In this document: positions 10,447-21,339 of the stretch, one piece after another | Position numbering within the stretch: the first letter of the stretch is position 1 | Layout: the number at the start of each line of letters is the position of its first letter | Source: Streptomyces sp. NBC_00568 | GTDB taxonomy: Bacteria > Actinomycetota > Actinomycetes > Streptomycetales > Streptomycetaceae | Assembly (NCBI RefSeq): GCF_026341855.1 | Contig: NZ_JAPENW010000001.1 | Coordinates: 2,418,001 to 2,482,000, forward strand | Length of the DNA: 64,000 nt | Direction: 5' to 3' | Translations under genes and position numbers: made by a program | The notes under the pieces: model-generated | Told to the model about the DNA's origin: nothing | What the model saw: the letters and a program-made list of their open reading frames with translations, nothing else | Database searches by the model: none

Positions 10447-12947
10447 GCCTCCACCTCCTTGGGAGCCTCGGCGGCGACGGTCGCCGGACCGATGCGGACG
10501 AGTGCGCCGGGCAGCGCCCCGGTGTCGGAGGCGACGCCCTTTCCGCTCGAGTTCAGCGGGAGCCAGACCACGCGGTCGGGCATCTCGGTGATCTGCAGCG
10601 GGAGTTCGACCACTCCGGCGGGACCGCTCACGGCGAGGACGTCGCCGTTCTTGACCCCGGCCTCGGCGGCCGTGGCGGCCGACACGCGCGCGCGTGCGGC
10701 GTGCCGGGTCCCGGCGAGCGCGTCGTCGCCCTCCTGGAGGCGCCCTCGGTCGAGCAGCAGCCGGTGCCCGGCCAGGACGGCCTCACCGGCGGCCGGACGC
10801 GGCAACTGCACCCCGGTCTCCAGGGGTTCGGTGGCGTGCGGCCCGTCCCAGGCGCCGAGCCGGTCGAGCTCTCCGCGCGCGGTGCGCAGATCCGGCAGCC
10901 CCAGGTGTACGTCCATGGCGTCGGCCAGCATCTGCAGGACGCGCGCGTCGGCGGGTGCCAGGCGCCTGGTCATCTGGTCGGGCTTGAGCGCCGCCTCGAA
11001 GGAGCGGACCCGGCCTTCCCAGTTGAGGAAGCTTCCGGCCTTCTCCGCGACAGCGGCGACCGGCAGGACGACATCCGCGTGCTCGGTGACCTCACTGGGC
11101 CGCAGTTCGAGCGACACCAGGAAGCCCACCTCGGACAGTGCCGCACGCGCGCGTGCCGGGTCGGGAAGGTCGGTGACCTCCACGCCCGCGACCACCAGCG
11201 CCCGCAGCTCTCCGCCGGCGGCCGCCTCCACGATCTGGCCGGAGTCGCGGCCGTAGCGGTGCGGGAGTTCGGAGACGCCCCAGGCGGCCGCGACCTCGTC
11301 CCGCGCGCGCGGGTCGGTGGCCGGGCGCCCGCCCGGCAGCAGCGACGGAAGCGCGCCCGCCTCGATCGCGCCGCGCTCCCCGGCCCGGCGCGGAATCCAC
11401 ACCAGGTGGGCGCCGGTGGCGGAGGCGGCCCGCACGGCGGCGGTGAGCCCGCCCGCCACGGCGGCCAGCCGCTCACCGACGGCGATCACCGCGCCCTCGG
11501 CGCGCAGCGCCTCGGCGGCCTTGGCTCCGTCGCCCTCCAGGCCGACGCCGCTCGCGAGCGCGTCCAGCCACTCGGTCTCGGTGCCGGGCGCGGCCGGCAA
11601 CAGCGTGCCGCCCGCCTTCTCCAGGCCGCGTGTGGCGTGCGTGGCGAGCGAGAAGGTCTTCTGACCGTGCCCGCGCCATGCCTTGCGCAGGCGCAGGAAG
11701 ACGCCGGGCGCCTCCTCCTCGGACTCGAAGCCCGCCAGCAGGACGGCGGGCGCCTTCTCCAGGGAGGTGTACGTGACGCCCGTACCGTCGAGATCCTTTC
11801 CGCGGCCGGCGACCCGGGCGGCCAGGAAGTCGGCCTCCTCGGAGCTGTGCACGCGCGCGCGGAAGTCGATGTCGTTCGTGTCGAGGGCCACGCGCGCGAA
11901 CTTGCTGTACGCGTAGGCGTCCTCGACGGTGAGCCGGCCGCCGGTGAGGACACCGGCACGGCCGCGGGCCGCCGTCAGCCCCCGTGCCGCGGCCTCCAGG
12001 GCCTCCGGCCAGGACGCGGGCTCAAGGACGCCCTCGGCGTTGCGCACCAGGGGCGTGTCGAGGCGGTCGCGCTGCTGCGCGTACCGGAACCCGAACCGCC
12101 CCTTGTCGCAGAGCCACTCCTCGTTGACCTCGGGGTCCGGGGCCGCGAGGCGCCGCATCACCTTGCCGCGCCGGTGGTCGGTGCGCGTCGCGCAACCGCC
12201 GGAGCAGTGCTCGCACACGGAGTGCGAGGAGATGAGGTCGAAGGGGCGCGAGCGGAAGCGATACGCCGCCGACGTGAGCGCGCCCACCGGGCAGATCTGG
12301 ATCGTGTTCCCGGAGAAGTACGACTCGAACGGGTCGCCGTCACCGGTGCCGACCTGCTGGAGCGCGCCCCGCTCGATCAGCTCGATCATGGGGTCGCCGG
12401 CGATCTGGTTGGAGAAGCGGGTGCAGCGGGCGCAGAGCACGCACCGCTCGCGGTCGAGCAGCACCTGTGTGGAGATCGGGACCGGCTTCTCGTACGTCCG
12501 CTTCCTGCCCTCGAAGCGGGACTCGGCGTTGCCGTGCGACATCGCCTGGTTCTGCAGGGGGCACTCGCCGCCCTTGTCGCAGACGGGGCAGTCCAGCGGG
12601 TGGTTGATGAGCAGCAGCTCCATCACCCCGTGCTGCGCCTTCTCGGCCACCGGCGAGGTGAGATGCGTCTTGACGACCATCCCGTCCGTACAGGTGATCG
12701 TGCAGGACGCCATGGGCTTGCGCTGGCCCTCGACCTCGACGATGCACTGGCGGCAGGCGCCGGCCGGGTCGAGGAGCGGGTGGTCGCAGAACCGGGGGAT
12801 CTCGATGCCGAGTTCCTCGGCGGCCCGGATGACCAGGGTGCCCTTGGGCACGCTGATCTCGACGCCGTCAATCGTCAGCGAGACGAGATCCGCCGGGGGG
12901 ACCGCCGCTTCCCCGCCTCCGGAGGGAGCGCTGGTGGTCACTGTCAT
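10443..12947 (-). CDS. nuoG: NADH-quinone oxidoreductase subunit G
   Basis: NuoG is the large Fe-S subunit of the NADH-oxidising arm (834 residues). In order it shows the [2Fe-2S] ferredoxin domain ([15 protein letters not shown], then [17 protein letters not shown]), the His-Cys3 and [4Fe-4S] ligands ([11 protein letters not shown]), a molybdopterin-oxidoreductase-type [4Fe-4S] motif (CEHCSGGCA), and a degenerate molybdopterin-binding body. ATG 12947 overlaps the nuoF stop by four bases. Confidence 0.95.
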   Translation of the reverse strand: MTVTTSAPSGGGEAAVPPADLVSLTIDGVEISVPKGTLVIRAAEELGIEIPRFCDHPLLDPAGACRQCIVEVEGQRKPMASCTITCTDGMVVKTHLTSPVAEKAQHGVMELLLINHPLDCPVCDKGGECPLQNQAMSHGNAESRFEGRKRTYEKPVPISTQVLLDRERCVLCARCTRFSNQIAGDPMIELIERGALQQVGTGDGDPFESYFSGNTIQICPVGALTSAAYRFRSRPFDLISSHSVCEHCSGGCATRTDHRRGKVMRRLAAPDPEVNEEWLCDKGRFGFRYAQQRDRLDTPLVRNAEGVLEPASWPEALEAAARGLTAARGRAGVLTGGRLTVEDAYAYSKFARVALDTNDIDFRARVHSSEEADFLAARVAGRGKDLDGTGVTYTSLEKAPAVLLAGFESEEEAPGVFLRLRKAWRGHGQKTFSLATHATRGLEKAGGTLLPAAPGTETEWLDALASGVGLEGDGAKAAEALRAEGAVIAVGERLAAVAGGLTAAVRAASATGAHLVWIPRRAGERGAIEAGALPSLLPGGRPATDPRARDEVAAAWGVSELPHRYGRDSGQIVEAAAGGELRALVVAGVEVTDLPDPARARAALSEVGFLVSLELRPSEVTEHADVVLPVAAVAEKAGSFLNWEGRVRSFEAALKPDQMTRRLAPADARVLQMLADAMDVHLGLPDLRTARGELDRLGAWDGPHATEPLETGVQLPRPAAGEAVLAGHRLLLDRGRLQEGDDALAGTRHAARARVSAATAAEAGVKNGDVLAVSGPAGVVELPLQITEMPDRVVWLPLNSSGKGVASDTGALPGALVRIGPATVAAEAPKEVEA

Positions 12948-14293
12948 GCGTTCACCTCCGTGTGCTTGTCCGCCCAGGCCGTCGACCTGGCCGGGTCGAA
13001 GGGGCAGCCGCGGCCCGTGATGTGCTGCTCGTACTCCGCGCGGAAGTACTTGAGCGAGGAGAAGATCGGCGAGGCGGCACCGTCGCCGAGGGCGCAGAAG
13101 GACTTGCCGTTGATGTTGTCGGCGATGTCGTTGAGCTTGTCGAGGTCGGACATCACGCCCTTGCCGGCCTCGATGTCGCGCAGCAACTGCACGAGCCAGT
13201 ACGTCCCTTCGCGGCAGGGCGTGCACTTGCCGCAGGACTCGTGGGCGTAGAACTCGGTCCAGCGGGTGACGGCGCGTACGACACAGGTCGTCTCGTCGAA
13301 GCACTGGAGTGCTTTCGTGCCGAGCATGGAACCCGCGGCGCCCACTCCTTCGTAATCAAGAGGGACGTCGAGATGCTCGTCGGTGAACATCGGGGTCGAG
13401 GAGCCGCCCGGCGTCCAGAACTTCAGCCGGTGGCCGGGGCGCATCCCGCCGCTCATGTCGAGGAGTTGGCGCAGCGTGATGCCGAGCGGGGCCTCGTACT
13501 GGCCGGGGCTGGCGACATGACCGCTGAGCGAGTAGAGCGTGAAGCCCGGAGACTTCTCGCTGCCCATCGACCTGAACCATTCCTTGCCCTTTTGGAGAAT
13601 GGCGGGAACTGACGCGATCGATTCGACGTTATTTACAACAGTTGGGCACGCATAGAGGCCCGCGACAGCGGGGAAAGGGGGACGGAGCCGCGGTTGTCCA
13701 CGGCGGCCTTCGAGCGAGTCGAGCAGTGCGGTCTCTTCACCGCAGATGTACGCGCCCGCGCCCGCGTGCACGGTGAGCTGGAGGTCGAGTCCGCTGCCCA
13801 GGATGTTCTCGCCGAGGAAGCCCGCCTCGTAGGCCTCACGTACGGCCTCGTGCAACCGCCGCAATACGGGGACCACTTCACCGCGGAGATAGATGAAGGC
13901 ATGCGAAGACCGGATGGCATAACACGCGATCACAATGCCCTCGATGAGGCTGTGCGGGTTCGCGAAGAGGAGCGGGATGTCCTTGCAGGTTCCCGGCTCC
14001 GACTCGTCGGCGTTGACAACTAGATAGTGTGGTTTGCCATCGCCCTGCGGAATGAACTGCCATTTCATTCCCGTGGGGAATCCCGCCCCGCCTCGGCCGC
14101 GCAGTCCGGAGTCCTTGACGTACGCGATCAGGTCGTCCGGCGACATGGCGAGTGCCTTGCGCAGGCCCTCGTACCCCTCGTGCCTTCGGTAGACGTCCAG
14201 CGTCCAGGACCTGTCCTCGTCCCAGAAGGCCGACAGCACGGGTGCGAGCAGCTTCTCGGGACTCGTTTCGTTGATCTCGGCTGCCAAGGTCAT
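12944..14293 (-). CDS. nuoF: NADH-quinone oxidoreductase subunit F (FMN, NADH site)
   Basis: NuoF binds NADH, FMN and the N3 [4Fe-4S] cluster, and is where electrons enter complex I. The glycine-rich NADH/FMN motif [16 protein letters not shown], the [17 protein letters not shown] stretch, and the cluster ligands [11 protein letters not shown] plus the later FCALGD cysteine are all present. It has 449 residues. ATG 14293 shares one base with the nuoE stop (TGATG). Confidence 0.96.
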   Translation of the reverse strand: MTLAAEINETSPEKLLAPVLSAFWDEDRSWTLDVYRRHEGYEGLRKALAMSPDDLIAYVKDSGLRGRGGAGFPTGMKWQFIPQGDGKPHYLVVNADESEPGTCKDIPLLFANPHSLIEGIVIACYAIRSSHAFIYLRGEVVPVLRRLHEAVREAYEAGFLGENILGSGLDLQLTVHAGAGAYICGEETALLDSLEGRRGQPRLRPPFPAVAGLYACPTVVNNVESIASVPAILQKGKEWFRSMGSEKSPGFTLYSLSGHVASPGQYEAPLGITLRQLLDMSGGMRPGHRLKFWTPGGSSTPMFTDEHLDVPLDYEGVGAAGSMLGTKALQCFDETTCVVRAVTRWTEFYAHESCGKCTPCREGTYWLVQLLRDIEAGKGVMSDLDKLNDIADNINGKSFCALGDGAASPIFSSLKYFRAEYEQHITGRGCPFDPARSTAWADKHTEVNA

Positions 14294-15135
14294 CACTCCC
14301 CCTCCTCTGCGACAGGACCCGCCGGGTGGGACGGGTCGGAGGCCGACGTGTCCTGCGGCGCGTCGTGCGAGCTCGGGTGCTCGGCGGGCCGCTGGTTCTG
14401 CGGCACCCCTCCGCCGCGCGGATGCACCACGCGCGCGGGAGCGCTCTCGCCCTTGGCCAGGCGCAGCCCCACCAGTGACGCGTGGCCCGCGCTCCCGCCG
14501 CCTTCCACCGCGCCCTCGCGCTCGTCGGGGAAGCCCGCCAGGATCCGGGCGGTGTCCTTGAAGGTGCACAGACGGGCGCCGCGGGTCGGCTCGACCTCGG
14601 CTCCCTCGCGCAGGTCGTCGACCAGGCGCTTGGCCGAGTCCACGGTCTGGTTGTCGAAGAACTCCCAGTTGACCATCACGACCGGCGCGAAGTCGCAGGC
14701 CGCGTTGCACTCGATGTGCTCCAGCGTGACCTTGCCGTCGCCGGTGGTCTCTCCGTTGCCGACGCCCAGGTGGTCCTGGAGGGCCTCGAAGATGGCGTCG
14801 CCGCCCATGACGGCACACAGGGTGTTGGTGCAGACACCCACCTGGTAGTCACCGCTCGGCTTGCGCCGGTACATCGAGTAGAAGGTCGCGACAGCGGTGA
14901 CCTCGGCCGTCGTCAGACCCAGAACCTCCGCACAGAACCGCTGTCCCGTGCGCGTGACATGGCCCTCCTGCGACTGCACGAGATGCAGCAACGGAAGGAG
15001 TGCCGAGCGGGAGTCGGGGTAGCGGGCGATGATCTCGCGCGCGTCCGCCTCGAGCCGGGCCCGGACATCGGCCGGGTAGTCGGGCGCGGGCAGTTGGGGC
15101 ATGCCCAGGCTGACGCCCTCGGGGGTCGTGGTCAC
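14293..15135 (-). CDS. nuoE: NADH-quinone oxidoreductase subunit E
   Basis: NuoE carries the N1a [2Fe-2S] cluster. The ligand pattern is intact: CTNTLC (C-x4-C) followed by CNAAC (C-x3-C). GTG 15135 overlaps the nuoD stop (GTGA). At 280 residues it is far longer than the E. coli protein (about 166); the extra C-terminal 100 residues are Pro/Ser/His-rich and probably disordered. Confidence 0.95.
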   Translation of the reverse strand: MTTTPEGVSLGMPQLPAPDYPADVRARLEADAREIIARYPDSRSALLPLLHLVQSQEGHVTRTGQRFCAEVLGLTTAEVTAVATFYSMYRRKPSGDYQVGVCTNTLCAVMGGDAIFEALQDHLGVGNGETTGDGKVTLEHIECNAACDFAPVVMVNWEFFDNQTVDSAKRLVDDLREGAEVEPTRGARLCTFKDTARILAGFPDEREGAVEGGGSAGHASLVGLRLAKGESAPARVVHPRGGGVPQNQRPAEHPSSHDAPQDTSASDPSHPAGPVAEEGE

Positions 15136-16472
15136 CGGTCGACGCCTCCCATCACGGGGTCGATGGACGCGACGGCGACGATGACGTCGGCGACCTGGCC
15201 GCCTTCGCACATCGCCGCCATGGCCTGCAGATTGGTGAAGGACGGGTCACGGAAGTGGACCCGGAAGGGGCGGGTGCCTCCGTCGGAGACGACGTGCACC
15301 CCGAGCTCGCCCTTGGGCGACTCGACCGCCGTGTACGCCTGTCCCGGCGGCACGCGGAATCCCTCGGTCACCAGCTTGAAGTGGTGGATCAGGGCCTCCA
15401 TGGAGGTGCCCATGATCTTCTTGATGTGGTCGAGCGAGTTGCCGAGACCGTCGGGGCCGAGCGCGAGCTGGGCGGGCCAGGCGATCTTCTTGTCGGCGAC
15501 CATGACCGGGCCGGGCTGGAGCCGGTCCAGGCACTGCTCGATGATCCGCAGCGACTGGCGCATCTCCTCCAGGCGGATCAGGAAGCGCCCGTAGGAGTCG
15601 CAGGTGTCGGCGGTCGGGACCTCGAAGTCGTAGTTCTCGTAGCCGCAGTACGGCTGGGACTTGCGCAGGTCGTGCGGGAGGCCCGCCGAACGCAGGACCG
15701 GGCCGGTGGCGCCTAGGGCCATGCAGCCGGCGAGGTCGAGATAGCCGACGTCCTGCATACGGGCCTTGAAGATGGGGTTCCCGGTGGCGAGCTTGTCGTA
15801 CTCGGGAAGGTTCTTCTTCATCTTCTTCACGAACTCGCGGATCTGGTCCACGGCGCCCGGGGGCAGGTCCTGGGCGAGTCCGCCGGGGCGGATGTACGCG
15901 TGGTTCATCCGCAGGCCGGTGATCAGCTCGTAGATGTCGAGGATGAGCTCACGGTCACGGAAGCCGTAGATCATGATCGTGGTGGCGCCCAGCTCCATGC
16001 CTCCGGTGGCGATGCACACCAAATGGGAGGAGAGTCGGTTCAGCTCCATCAGGAGCACGCGGATGATCGAGGCGCGGTCGGGGATCGCGTCCGTGATGCC
16101 GAGGAGCTTCTCGACGCCGAGGCAGTACGCCGTCTCGTTGAAGAACGGCGTCAGGTAGTCCATGCGCGTCACGAACGTGGTGCCCTGGGTCCACGTACGG
16201 AATTCGAGGTTCTTCTCGATACCGGTGTGGAGGTAGCCGATGCCGCAGCGGGCCTCGGTGACCGTCTCGCCGTCGATCTCCAGGATGAGCCGGAGCACGC
16301 CGTGGGTGGACGGGTGCTGCGGGCCCATGTTGACGATGATGCGCTCGTCGTCGGACTTCGCCGCGGACTGGGCGATCTCGTCCCAGTCGCCGCCGGTGAC
16401 CGTATATACGGTGCCTTCGGTCGTCTCGCGGGCCGAAGCGGCTGATGCCCCGGAAGGGGTCTGCGTGCTCAT
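15132..16472 (-). CDS. nuoD: NADH-quinone oxidoreductase subunit D
   Basis: NuoD is the 49-kDa-type subunit that lines the quinone-reduction pocket with NuoB (446 residues). The quinone-site loop [18 protein letters not shown] and the conserved C-terminal DPVMGGVDR are present. ATG 16472 overlaps the nuoC stop by four bases. The N-terminal 35 residues are a variable Ser/Ala/Thr leader. Confidence 0.96.
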   Translation of the reverse strand: MSTQTPSGASAASARETTEGTVYTVTGGDWDEIAQSAAKSDDERIIVNMGPQHPSTHGVLRLILEIDGETVTEARCGIGYLHTGIEKNLEFRTWTQGTTFVTRMDYLTPFFNETAYCLGVEKLLGITDAIPDRASIIRVLLMELNRLSSHLVCIATGGMELGATTIMIYGFRDRELILDIYELITGLRMNHAYIRPGGLAQDLPPGAVDQIREFVKKMKKNLPEYDKLATGNPIFKARMQDVGYLDLAGCMALGATGPVLRSAGLPHDLRKSQPYCGYENYDFEVPTADTCDSYGRFLIRLEEMRQSLRIIEQCLDRLQPGPVMVADKKIAWPAQLALGPDGLGNSLDHIKKIMGTSMEALIHHFKLVTEGFRVPPGQAYTAVESPKGELGVHVVSDGGTRPFRVHFRDPSFTNLQAMAAMCEGGQVADVIVAVASIDPVMGGVDR

Positions 16473-17209
16473 GAGTACGACCTCCGCTGGTCCGGAGCCG
16501 GGATCTGGGCGCCCTTGTACTCGACGGGGATGCCGCCGAGGGGGTAGTCCTTGCGCTGCGGGAAGCCTTGCCAGTCGTCCGGCATCATGATCCGCGTCAG
16601 CGCCGGGTGACCGTCGAAGATCAGCCCGAAGAAGTCGTACGTCTCGCGCTCGTGCCAGTCGTTCGTCGGATAGACGGAGACGAGCGAGGGAACGTGCGGG
16701 TCCGCGTCGGGGGCGCTGACCTCCAGGCGGATCAGCCGGTTGTGGGTGATCGAGCGCAGGTGGTAGACGGCGTGCAGCTCGCGTCCCTTGTCGTGCAGGT
16801 AGTGGACGCCGGAGACGCCGGTGCACAGCTCGAACCGGAGGGCCGGGTCGTCGCGCAGGGTCTGGGCGACGCGGAGCAGGTACTCGCGTTCGACGTGGAA
16901 GGTGAGCTCGTCGCGGTCGACGACCGTCTTGTCGATGACGTTCTCGGGGACGAGTCCCTGTTCCTCCAGGGCACCCTCCAGCTCGTCGGCCACCTCGTCG
17001 AACCAGCCGCCGTAGGGGCGGTTGGCCGCGCCGGGGAGCCGGATCGAGCGGACCAGGCCGCCGTAGCCGGAGGTGTCGCCGCCGTTGTTGGCGCCGAACA
17101 TGCCGCGCTGGACGCGGATCTCCTCGCCCTTGTCGCCTCGCTGGCCCGGGAGGTTGGAGGCGCCGAGGTCCTTCTCGGGGTTGACCCCGTTGCCGTTCGC
17201 GTCGCTCAC
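16469..17209 (-). CDS. nuoC: NADH-quinone oxidoreductase subunit C
   Basis: NuoC is the 30-kDa-type peripheral-arm subunit (246 residues), separate from NuoD here and not fused as in E. coli. The signature [18 protein letters not shown] followed by [19 protein letters not shown] is clear. GTG 17209 overlaps the nuoB stop (GTGA). The N-terminal 60 residues before the conserved domain are low-complexity. Confidence 0.95.
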   Translation of the reverse strand: MSDANGNGVNPEKDLGASNLPGQRGDKGEEIRVQRGMFGANNGGDTSGYGGLVRSIRLPGAANRPYGGWFDEVADELEGALEEQGLVPENVIDKTVVDRDELTFHVEREYLLRVAQTLRDDPALRFELCTGVSGVHYLHDKGRELHAVYHLRSITHNRLIRLEVSAPDADPHVPSLVSVYPTNDWHERETYDFFGLIFDGHPALTRIMMPDDWQGFPQRKDYPLGGIPVEYKGAQIPAPDQRRSYS

Positions 17210-17760
17210 CGCAGCAGGCCCTTCATCTCGATGATGGGAAGCGCCTTGAGCGCCGCTTCCTCCGCCTCGCGGGCCGCTTCCTCGGCGTTCACGCCGAGCT
17301 TGGAGCTCTGGATCTTCTGGTGGAGCTTGAGAATCGCGTCCATCAGCATCTCGGGCCGCGGCGGGCATCCGGGCAAATAGATGTCGACCGGGACGATGTG
17401 GTCGACGCCCTGCACAATGGCGTAGTTATTGAACATTCCACCCGATGACGCACAAACCCCCATGGAGATGACCCACTTGGGGTTGGGCATCTGGTCATAG
17501 ACCTGTCGCAGCACCGGCGCCATCTTCTGGCTCACCCGGCCGGCCACGATCATCAGGTCGGCCTGGCGGGGTGACCCGCGGAAGACCTCCATACCGAAGC
17601 GGGCCAGGTCGTAGCGCCCCGCGCCGGTCGTCATCATCTCGATGGCGCAGCAGGCGAGTCCGAATGTCGCGGGGAAGACGGACGCCTTGCGCACCCAGCC
17701 CGCGGCCTGCTCGACGGTGGTCAGCAGGAATCCGCTCGGCAGCTTTTCTTCGAGTCCCAT
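17206..17760 (-). CDS. nuoB: NADH-quinone oxidoreductase subunit B (N2 cluster)
   Basis: NuoB holds the terminal N2 [4Fe-4S] cluster that donates electrons to menaquinone. The four ligands are visible: the tandem cysteines in LACCAIEMM (37-38), GVCASSGG (102) and LPGCPPRPE (131). It has 184 residues; ATG 17760 lies 13 bases after the nuoA stop. Confidence 0.96.
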   Translation of the reverse strand: MGLEEKLPSGFLLTTVEQAAGWVRKASVFPATFGLACCAIEMMTTGAGRYDLARFGMEVFRGSPRQADLMIVAGRVSQKMAPVLRQVYDQMPNPKWVISMGVCASSGGMFNNYAIVQGVDHIVPVDIYLPGCPPRPEMLMDAILKLHQKIQSSKLGVNAEEAAREAEEAALKALPIIEMKGLLR

Positions 17761-17773
17761 GCTTAAAGGCCCC

Positions 17774-18133
17774 TCAGTCCCATTCCAGGCCGCCGCGCCG
17801 CCATACGTACGCGTACGCGACGAAGACGGTGAGCACGAAGAGCAGCATCTCCACGAGCCCGAAAACACCCAGGGCGTCGAAGGTGACGGCCCAGGGGTAG
17901 AGGAAGACGATCTCGATGTCGAAGACGATGAAGAGCATCGCCGTCAGGTAGTACTTGATGGGGAAACGCCCGCCGCCGGCCGGCGTGGGGGTCGGCTCGA
18001 TCCCGCACTCGTACGCTTCGAGCTTGGCGCGGTTGTAGCGCTTCGGACCGATCAGCGTGGCCATGACCACGGAGAAGATCGCAAAGCCTGCCCCGAGGGC
18101 TCCCAGTACGAGGATCGGCGCATACGCGTTCAC
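17774..18133 (-). CDS. nuoA: NADH-quinone oxidoreductase subunit A
   Basis: NuoA is a small membrane subunit near the quinone channel (119 residues, three helices) and the first gene of the operon. The conserved loop EAYECGIEP with its cysteine and the second helix [13 protein letters not shown] are present. GTG 18133 is preceded by GAGGAGCGAGGAGC. A Rex-like operator lies about 110 bases upstream. Confidence 0.95.
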   Translation of the reverse strand: MNAYAPILVLGALGAGFAIFSVVMATLIGPKRYNRAKLEAYECGIEPTPTPAGGGRFPIKYYLTAMLFIVFDIEIVFLYPWAVTFDALGVFGLVEMLLFVLTVFVAYAYVWRRGGLEWD

Positions 18134-18811
18134 GCTCCTCGCTCCTCTCAGTCGGCACTGACTGGTGGCGGTTCGACGAGCCTGCACCCCTGCCTCGGCA
18201 ACACCGCGAGCCCCACCCGTCCCGGCGAAGATCGCGGACATGTGAAGCAGGTCACAAGCCCAACTGCCTCGCATCTTATGCCCGGCGGTCTGTGATCTGC
18301 GACACGGGGTATTGCACAAGCTTTGTGATCTCCACCACCTGACGAACGATCATGAAGTCGGATGAGCAGTGATCTTCACACGCGAAGCGTCAGGTCGATC
18401 ACCAGACGTGACATTTTCGTTCATCGCCGCAGGCCGGAGGCGTCGTCTCAATATCAAGAGACTTCCGCTGCATGCAAATTGGCGCTGGGCTCACCCCCTT
18501 GATAGAGGAGCACGTTCACACTTCGGGGTGGCCGCGCGGACGGATGTGGACACGTGCACGCGTTCACGAGCGGGGGACGGCCGGGGCCGACGCGCGGGAC
18601 GCGACAGCCCGGGTGACCGTTCCGTGACCTGCGCCACATCTACCTATGGGTCAGATAAGCCGGGCTTGGCCATCGGCTTCAACCGGTGGTAGGTGGCGGG
18701 CAATTCGGACGTAATACTGAAAGGCCATGATCACGGGCTCGGTGGACGGTGTCCGCAATGCCCGTTACGGCGTCAATAAAGAGTGACGCGCGACGAATTC
18801 GGCGGCCCATT
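18134..18811. other. Long divergent intergenic region, nuoA / NlpC-P60
   Basis: About 680 bases without a convincing gene. Besides the Rex-like site it holds an imperfect 21-base inverted repeat around 18389-18409 (CGTC...GACG ends, 7 of 10 pairs) and locally lower GC near 18410-18480. I looked for, and did not find, the conserved blocks of the ydaO c-di-AMP riboswitch that precedes some Streptomyces cell-wall hydrolase genes. Confidence 0.5.
18240..18257. promoter_or_regulatory. Rex operator (ROP)-like palindrome upstream of nuoA
   Basis: ATGTGAAGCAGGTCACAA matches 12 of the 14 defined positions of the Streptomyces Rex consensus TTGTGAA-N4-TTCACAA. Rex is a repressor that leaves DNA when NADH/NAD+ is high, and nuo is a known type of Rex target. 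A possible minus-strand -10 (TAAGAT, 18273-18278) would place the operator a few bases past the transcription start. Confidence 0.75.
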
Positions 18812-18837
18812 GAACAACTGTGGCGCACCACACGTTT
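18812..18837 (+). promoter_or_regulatory. ECF (SigE-like) promoter of the NlpC/P60 gene
   Basis: GAAC at 18812-18815, a 17-base spacer and CGTTT at 18833-18837 fit the SigE-type consensus (GGAAC, 16-17 bases, CGTCT/CGTTT). SigE governs cell-envelope stress genes in Streptomyces, which suits a wall hydrolase. The start site would fall near 18844, right at an in-frame ATG (18847). Confidence 0.5.
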
Positions 18838-18876
18838 CTTGAAGGTATGAGGGAGCCCCTGGTACCGCTAGTACCC

Positions 18877-19680
18877 ATGTCCCACACCGCACACATACGA
18901 AGCCACCGGAAACCCCGCCGCAACGCCTCGTCGCTCGCGATGCGCGCCGGAGTTGCCGGTGGCGTTCTCAGCACCCTGGCAGTGGCCGGGGCGGCGGGTT
19001 CGGCGAACGCTGCCGAGCCCGTGACGCAGACCCTCGAACTGCCCACCCTGACGGCCGACCTGGCCGCTCAGGTCGCGCAGTCCGCGGACGCCACCCAGCA
19101 GGCCGCGGCCAACTACGAGCTGCAGGCGGAGCGCGACGCGGCCGCCGCCAAGGCCGCCAAGCAGGCCAAGGCCGACCTGGCCGACGCCAAGAAGAAGGCG
19201 GAGGCCAAGAAGAAGGCCGAGGCCGCACGGAAGGCCGCGGCGGCCGAGGCCGTCTCGCGCTCCTCGGCGCGGACCGTCCTGTCCGCCGGCGCCTCGACGT
19301 CCACGAACGTCTCCGCCCCGGCCAGCGGCAGCGTCGCGACCGTGGTCGCGTTCCTCAAGGCGCAGGTCGGCGACGCGTATGTCATGGGCGGCACCGGACC
19401 CAACGCGTGGGACTGCTCCGGTCTTGTGCAGGCGGCGTTCAAGCAGGTCGGCGTCGACCTGCCGCGCGTCTCTCAGGACCAGTCGACGTCCGGTACGCCG
19501 GTTTCGCTGTCCAATCTCCAGGTCGGCGACATCCTGTACTGGGGCTCTGCCGGTTCGGCGTACCACGTCGGTGTGTACATCGGTGACGGTCAGTACCTGG
19601 ACGCGGCCAACCCGTCCAAGGGTGTCGTGATTCAGGACCTTTCGGGCTACCCGGCGACGGGCGCGGTGCGCGTGCTCTGA
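18877..19680 (+). CDS. Secreted NlpC/P60 peptidoglycan endopeptidase
   Basis: The protein cleaves peptide cross-link stems in peptidoglycan outside the cell. With ATG 18877 (267 residues) it has a long signal peptide ending near SANAAEP (46-48), an Ala/Lys-rich coiled coil (about 70-125), then the NlpC/P60 domain with catalytic Cys180 in NAWDCSGLV and His230 in AYHVGVYIG. An in-frame ATG at 18847 is an alternative; neither start has an ideal Shine-Dalgarno site. A GGTAC-CGCTA-GTACC hairpin ends two bases before ATG 18877. It is divergent from nuoA. Confidence 0.92.
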   Translation: MSHTAHIRSHRKPRRNASSLAMRAGVAGGVLSTLAVAGAAGSANAAEPVTQTLELPTLTADLAAQVAQSADATQQAAANYELQAERDAAAAKAAKQAKADLADAKKKAEAKKKAEAARKAAAAEAVSRSSARTVLSAGASTSTNVSAPASGSVATVVAFLKAQVGDAYVMGGTGPNAWDCSGLVQAAFKQVGVDLPRVSQDQSTSGTPVSLSNLQVGDILYWGSAGSAYHVGVYIGDGQYLDAANPSKGVVIQDLSGYPATGAVRVL

Positions 19681-19694
19681 CCCGCGAGTGTCTT

Positions 19695-19732
19695 CCGGAG
19701 GACCGCTTCCTGTGCGGGGAGCGGTCCTTCGG
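19695..19732 (+). terminator. Hairpin terminator after the NlpC/P60 gene
   Basis: Arms 19695-19707 and 19720-19732 pair over 13 positions with one G-U pair, starting 15 bases past the stop codon. No clear T run follows, which is common in Streptomyces. Confidence 0.7.
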
Positions 19733-19939
19733 GCTGTCCCGGCACAGGAAGCGGCGGCCTGCCGCAGGGCGGGCGTCCGGCACGGGAGATCGACGGACCG
19801 CCGCCGGCCGCGGTGATCGCGCGCCCGAAGCGGATGTCCGGGCGGCGCGAGACGACGGGCGGGCGGCGCGGGCGGGTGGTGGCCCGTCGCGCCGCCGAGG
19901 AAGGCGGGCTGATGCGGTGCCCCCTCGGGGGCGCTCCGG

Positions 19940-21241
19940 TCAGGCCTTGGGGGCCACCTTCGAGAGGCCGTTGATGATGCGGTCCATCGCGTCGCCGCCC
20001 GTGGGGTCGGTGAGGTTCGCGAGCATCTTCAGCGTGAACTTCATCAGCATCGGGTGGGTCAGACCGCGCTGGGCGGCGATCTTCATGACCTTCGGGTTGC
20101 CGATGAGCTTCACGAAGGCGCGGCCGAGCGTGTAGTAGCCGCCGTAGGTGTCCTTGAGGACGCGCGGGTAGCGCTGGAGGGCCAGCTCGCGCTGGCCGGG
20201 AGTGGCACGCGCGTGGGCCTGGACGATGACGTCGGCGGCGATCTGGCCGGACTCCATGGCGTAGGCGATGCCCTCACCGTTGAAGGGGTTCACCAGGCCG
20301 CCCGCGTCACCCACCAGCAGCAGGCCCCTGGTGTAGTGCGGTTGACGGTTGAAGGCCATCGGGAGGGCGGCGCCGCGGATCGGGCCGGTCATGTTCTCGG
20401 GCGTGTAGCCCCAGTCCTCCGGCATCGAGGCGCACCAGGCCTTCAGGACCTCGCGCCAGTCCAGCTCCTTGAAGGAGTCGGAGGTGTTGAGGACGCCGAG
20501 ACCGACGTTCGAGGTGCCGTCGCCCATGCCGAAGATCCAGCCGTAGCCGGGCAGCAGACGGTCCTCCGCGCCCCGGCGGTCCCACAGCTCGAGCCAGGAC
20601 TCCAGGTAGTCGTCCTCGTGACGCGGCGAGGTGAAGTACGTACGGACGGCGACGCCCATCGGGCGGTCCTCGCGGCGGTGCAGGCCCATCGCCAGGGAGA
20701 GCCGGGTGGAGTTGCCGTCGGCCGCCACCACCAGGGGGGCGTGGAAGGTCACCTCCCGCTTCTCCTTGGAGTCGGCGTCGCCCAGCTTCGCGCGCACGCC
20801 GGTGATGCGGCCGGTGCGGTCGTCGATGATCGGGGCGCCGACGTTGCAGCGCTCGTACAGCCGCGCGCCCGCCTTCTGCGCCTGACGTGCCAGCTGCTCG
20901 TCGAAATCGTCCCGCTTTCGCACGAGTCCGTAGTCGGGGAACGAGGCGAGATCCGGCCAGTCGAGCTGGAGCCGGACGCCGCCGCCGATGATCCGCAGGC
21001 CCTTGTTCCGGAGCCAGCCGGCTTCCTCGGAGATGTCGATGCCCATCGACACGAGCTGCTTCGTGGCGCGCGGGGTCAGACCGTCGCCGCAGACCTTCTC
21101 GCGCGGGAAGGCCGTCTTCTCCAGGAGCAGGACGTCGAGCCCCGCCTTCGCCAGGTAGTACGCGGTGGTGGAACCTGCTGGCCCCGCCCCGACGACGATG
21201 ACGTCGGCGGTGTTTTCGGAGAGGGGTTGGGGCTCGGTCAC
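19940..21241 (-). CDS. Geranylgeranyl/menaquinone reductase-family flavoprotein
   Basis: This is an FAD-dependent oxidoreductase of the geranylgeranyl reductase family, which saturates isoprenoid chains. The relatives I recall are mycobacterial MenJ and archaeal GGR. Visible are the dinucleotide motif ADVIVVGAGPAGSTTAYYL, the EKVCGDGLTPRA stretch, and the second FAD motif VGDAGGLVNPFNGEGIAYAM. GTG 21241 is chosen because GGGGAGA precedes it; ATG 21292 lacks a ribosome site. Its place close to menG and nuo suggests it hydrogenates menaquinone side chains (Streptomyces use partly saturated MK-9), an inference not proven by sequence. Confidence 0.88.
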   Translation of the reverse strand: MTEPQPLSENTADVIVVGAGPAGSTTAYYLAKAGLDVLLLEKTAFPREKVCGDGLTPRATKQLVSMGIDISEEAGWLRNKGLRIIGGGVRLQLDWPDLASFPDYGLVRKRDDFDEQLARQAQKAGARLYERCNVGAPIIDDRTGRITGVRAKLGDADSKEKREVTFHAPLVVAADGNSTRLSLAMGLHRREDRPMGVAVRTYFTSPRHEDDYLESWLELWDRRGAEDRLLPGYGWIFGMGDGTSNVGLGVLNTSDSFKELDWREVLKAWCASMPEDWGYTPENMTGPIRGAALPMAFNRQPHYTRGLLLVGDAGGLVNPFNGEGIAYAMESGQIAADVIVQAHARATPGQRELALQRYPRVLKDTYGGYYTLGRAFVKLIGNPKVMKIAAQRGLTHPMLMKFTLKMLANLTDPTGGDAMDRIINGLSKVAPKA

Positions 21242-21339
21242 GACGGGGTCTCCCCAAGGCTCGAAATCAACGTGCCGACGGGCACTGGACATGGGCAGTC
21301 TATGCAGCGGTACCGATCACCTGGCTGAAGGGCTGCCCC

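Noticed and set aside
18314..18326. CACAAGCTTTGTG as a second Rex or other operator
   Set aside because: It is not a true palindrome (one base off register) and has no spacer like the Rex consensus.
18134..18876. ydaO-type c-di-AMP riboswitch before the NlpC/P60 gene
   Set aside because: The conserved blocks of that riboswitch were not found, and the ECF-like promoter lies only 40 bases before the start, leaving no room for an aptamer.
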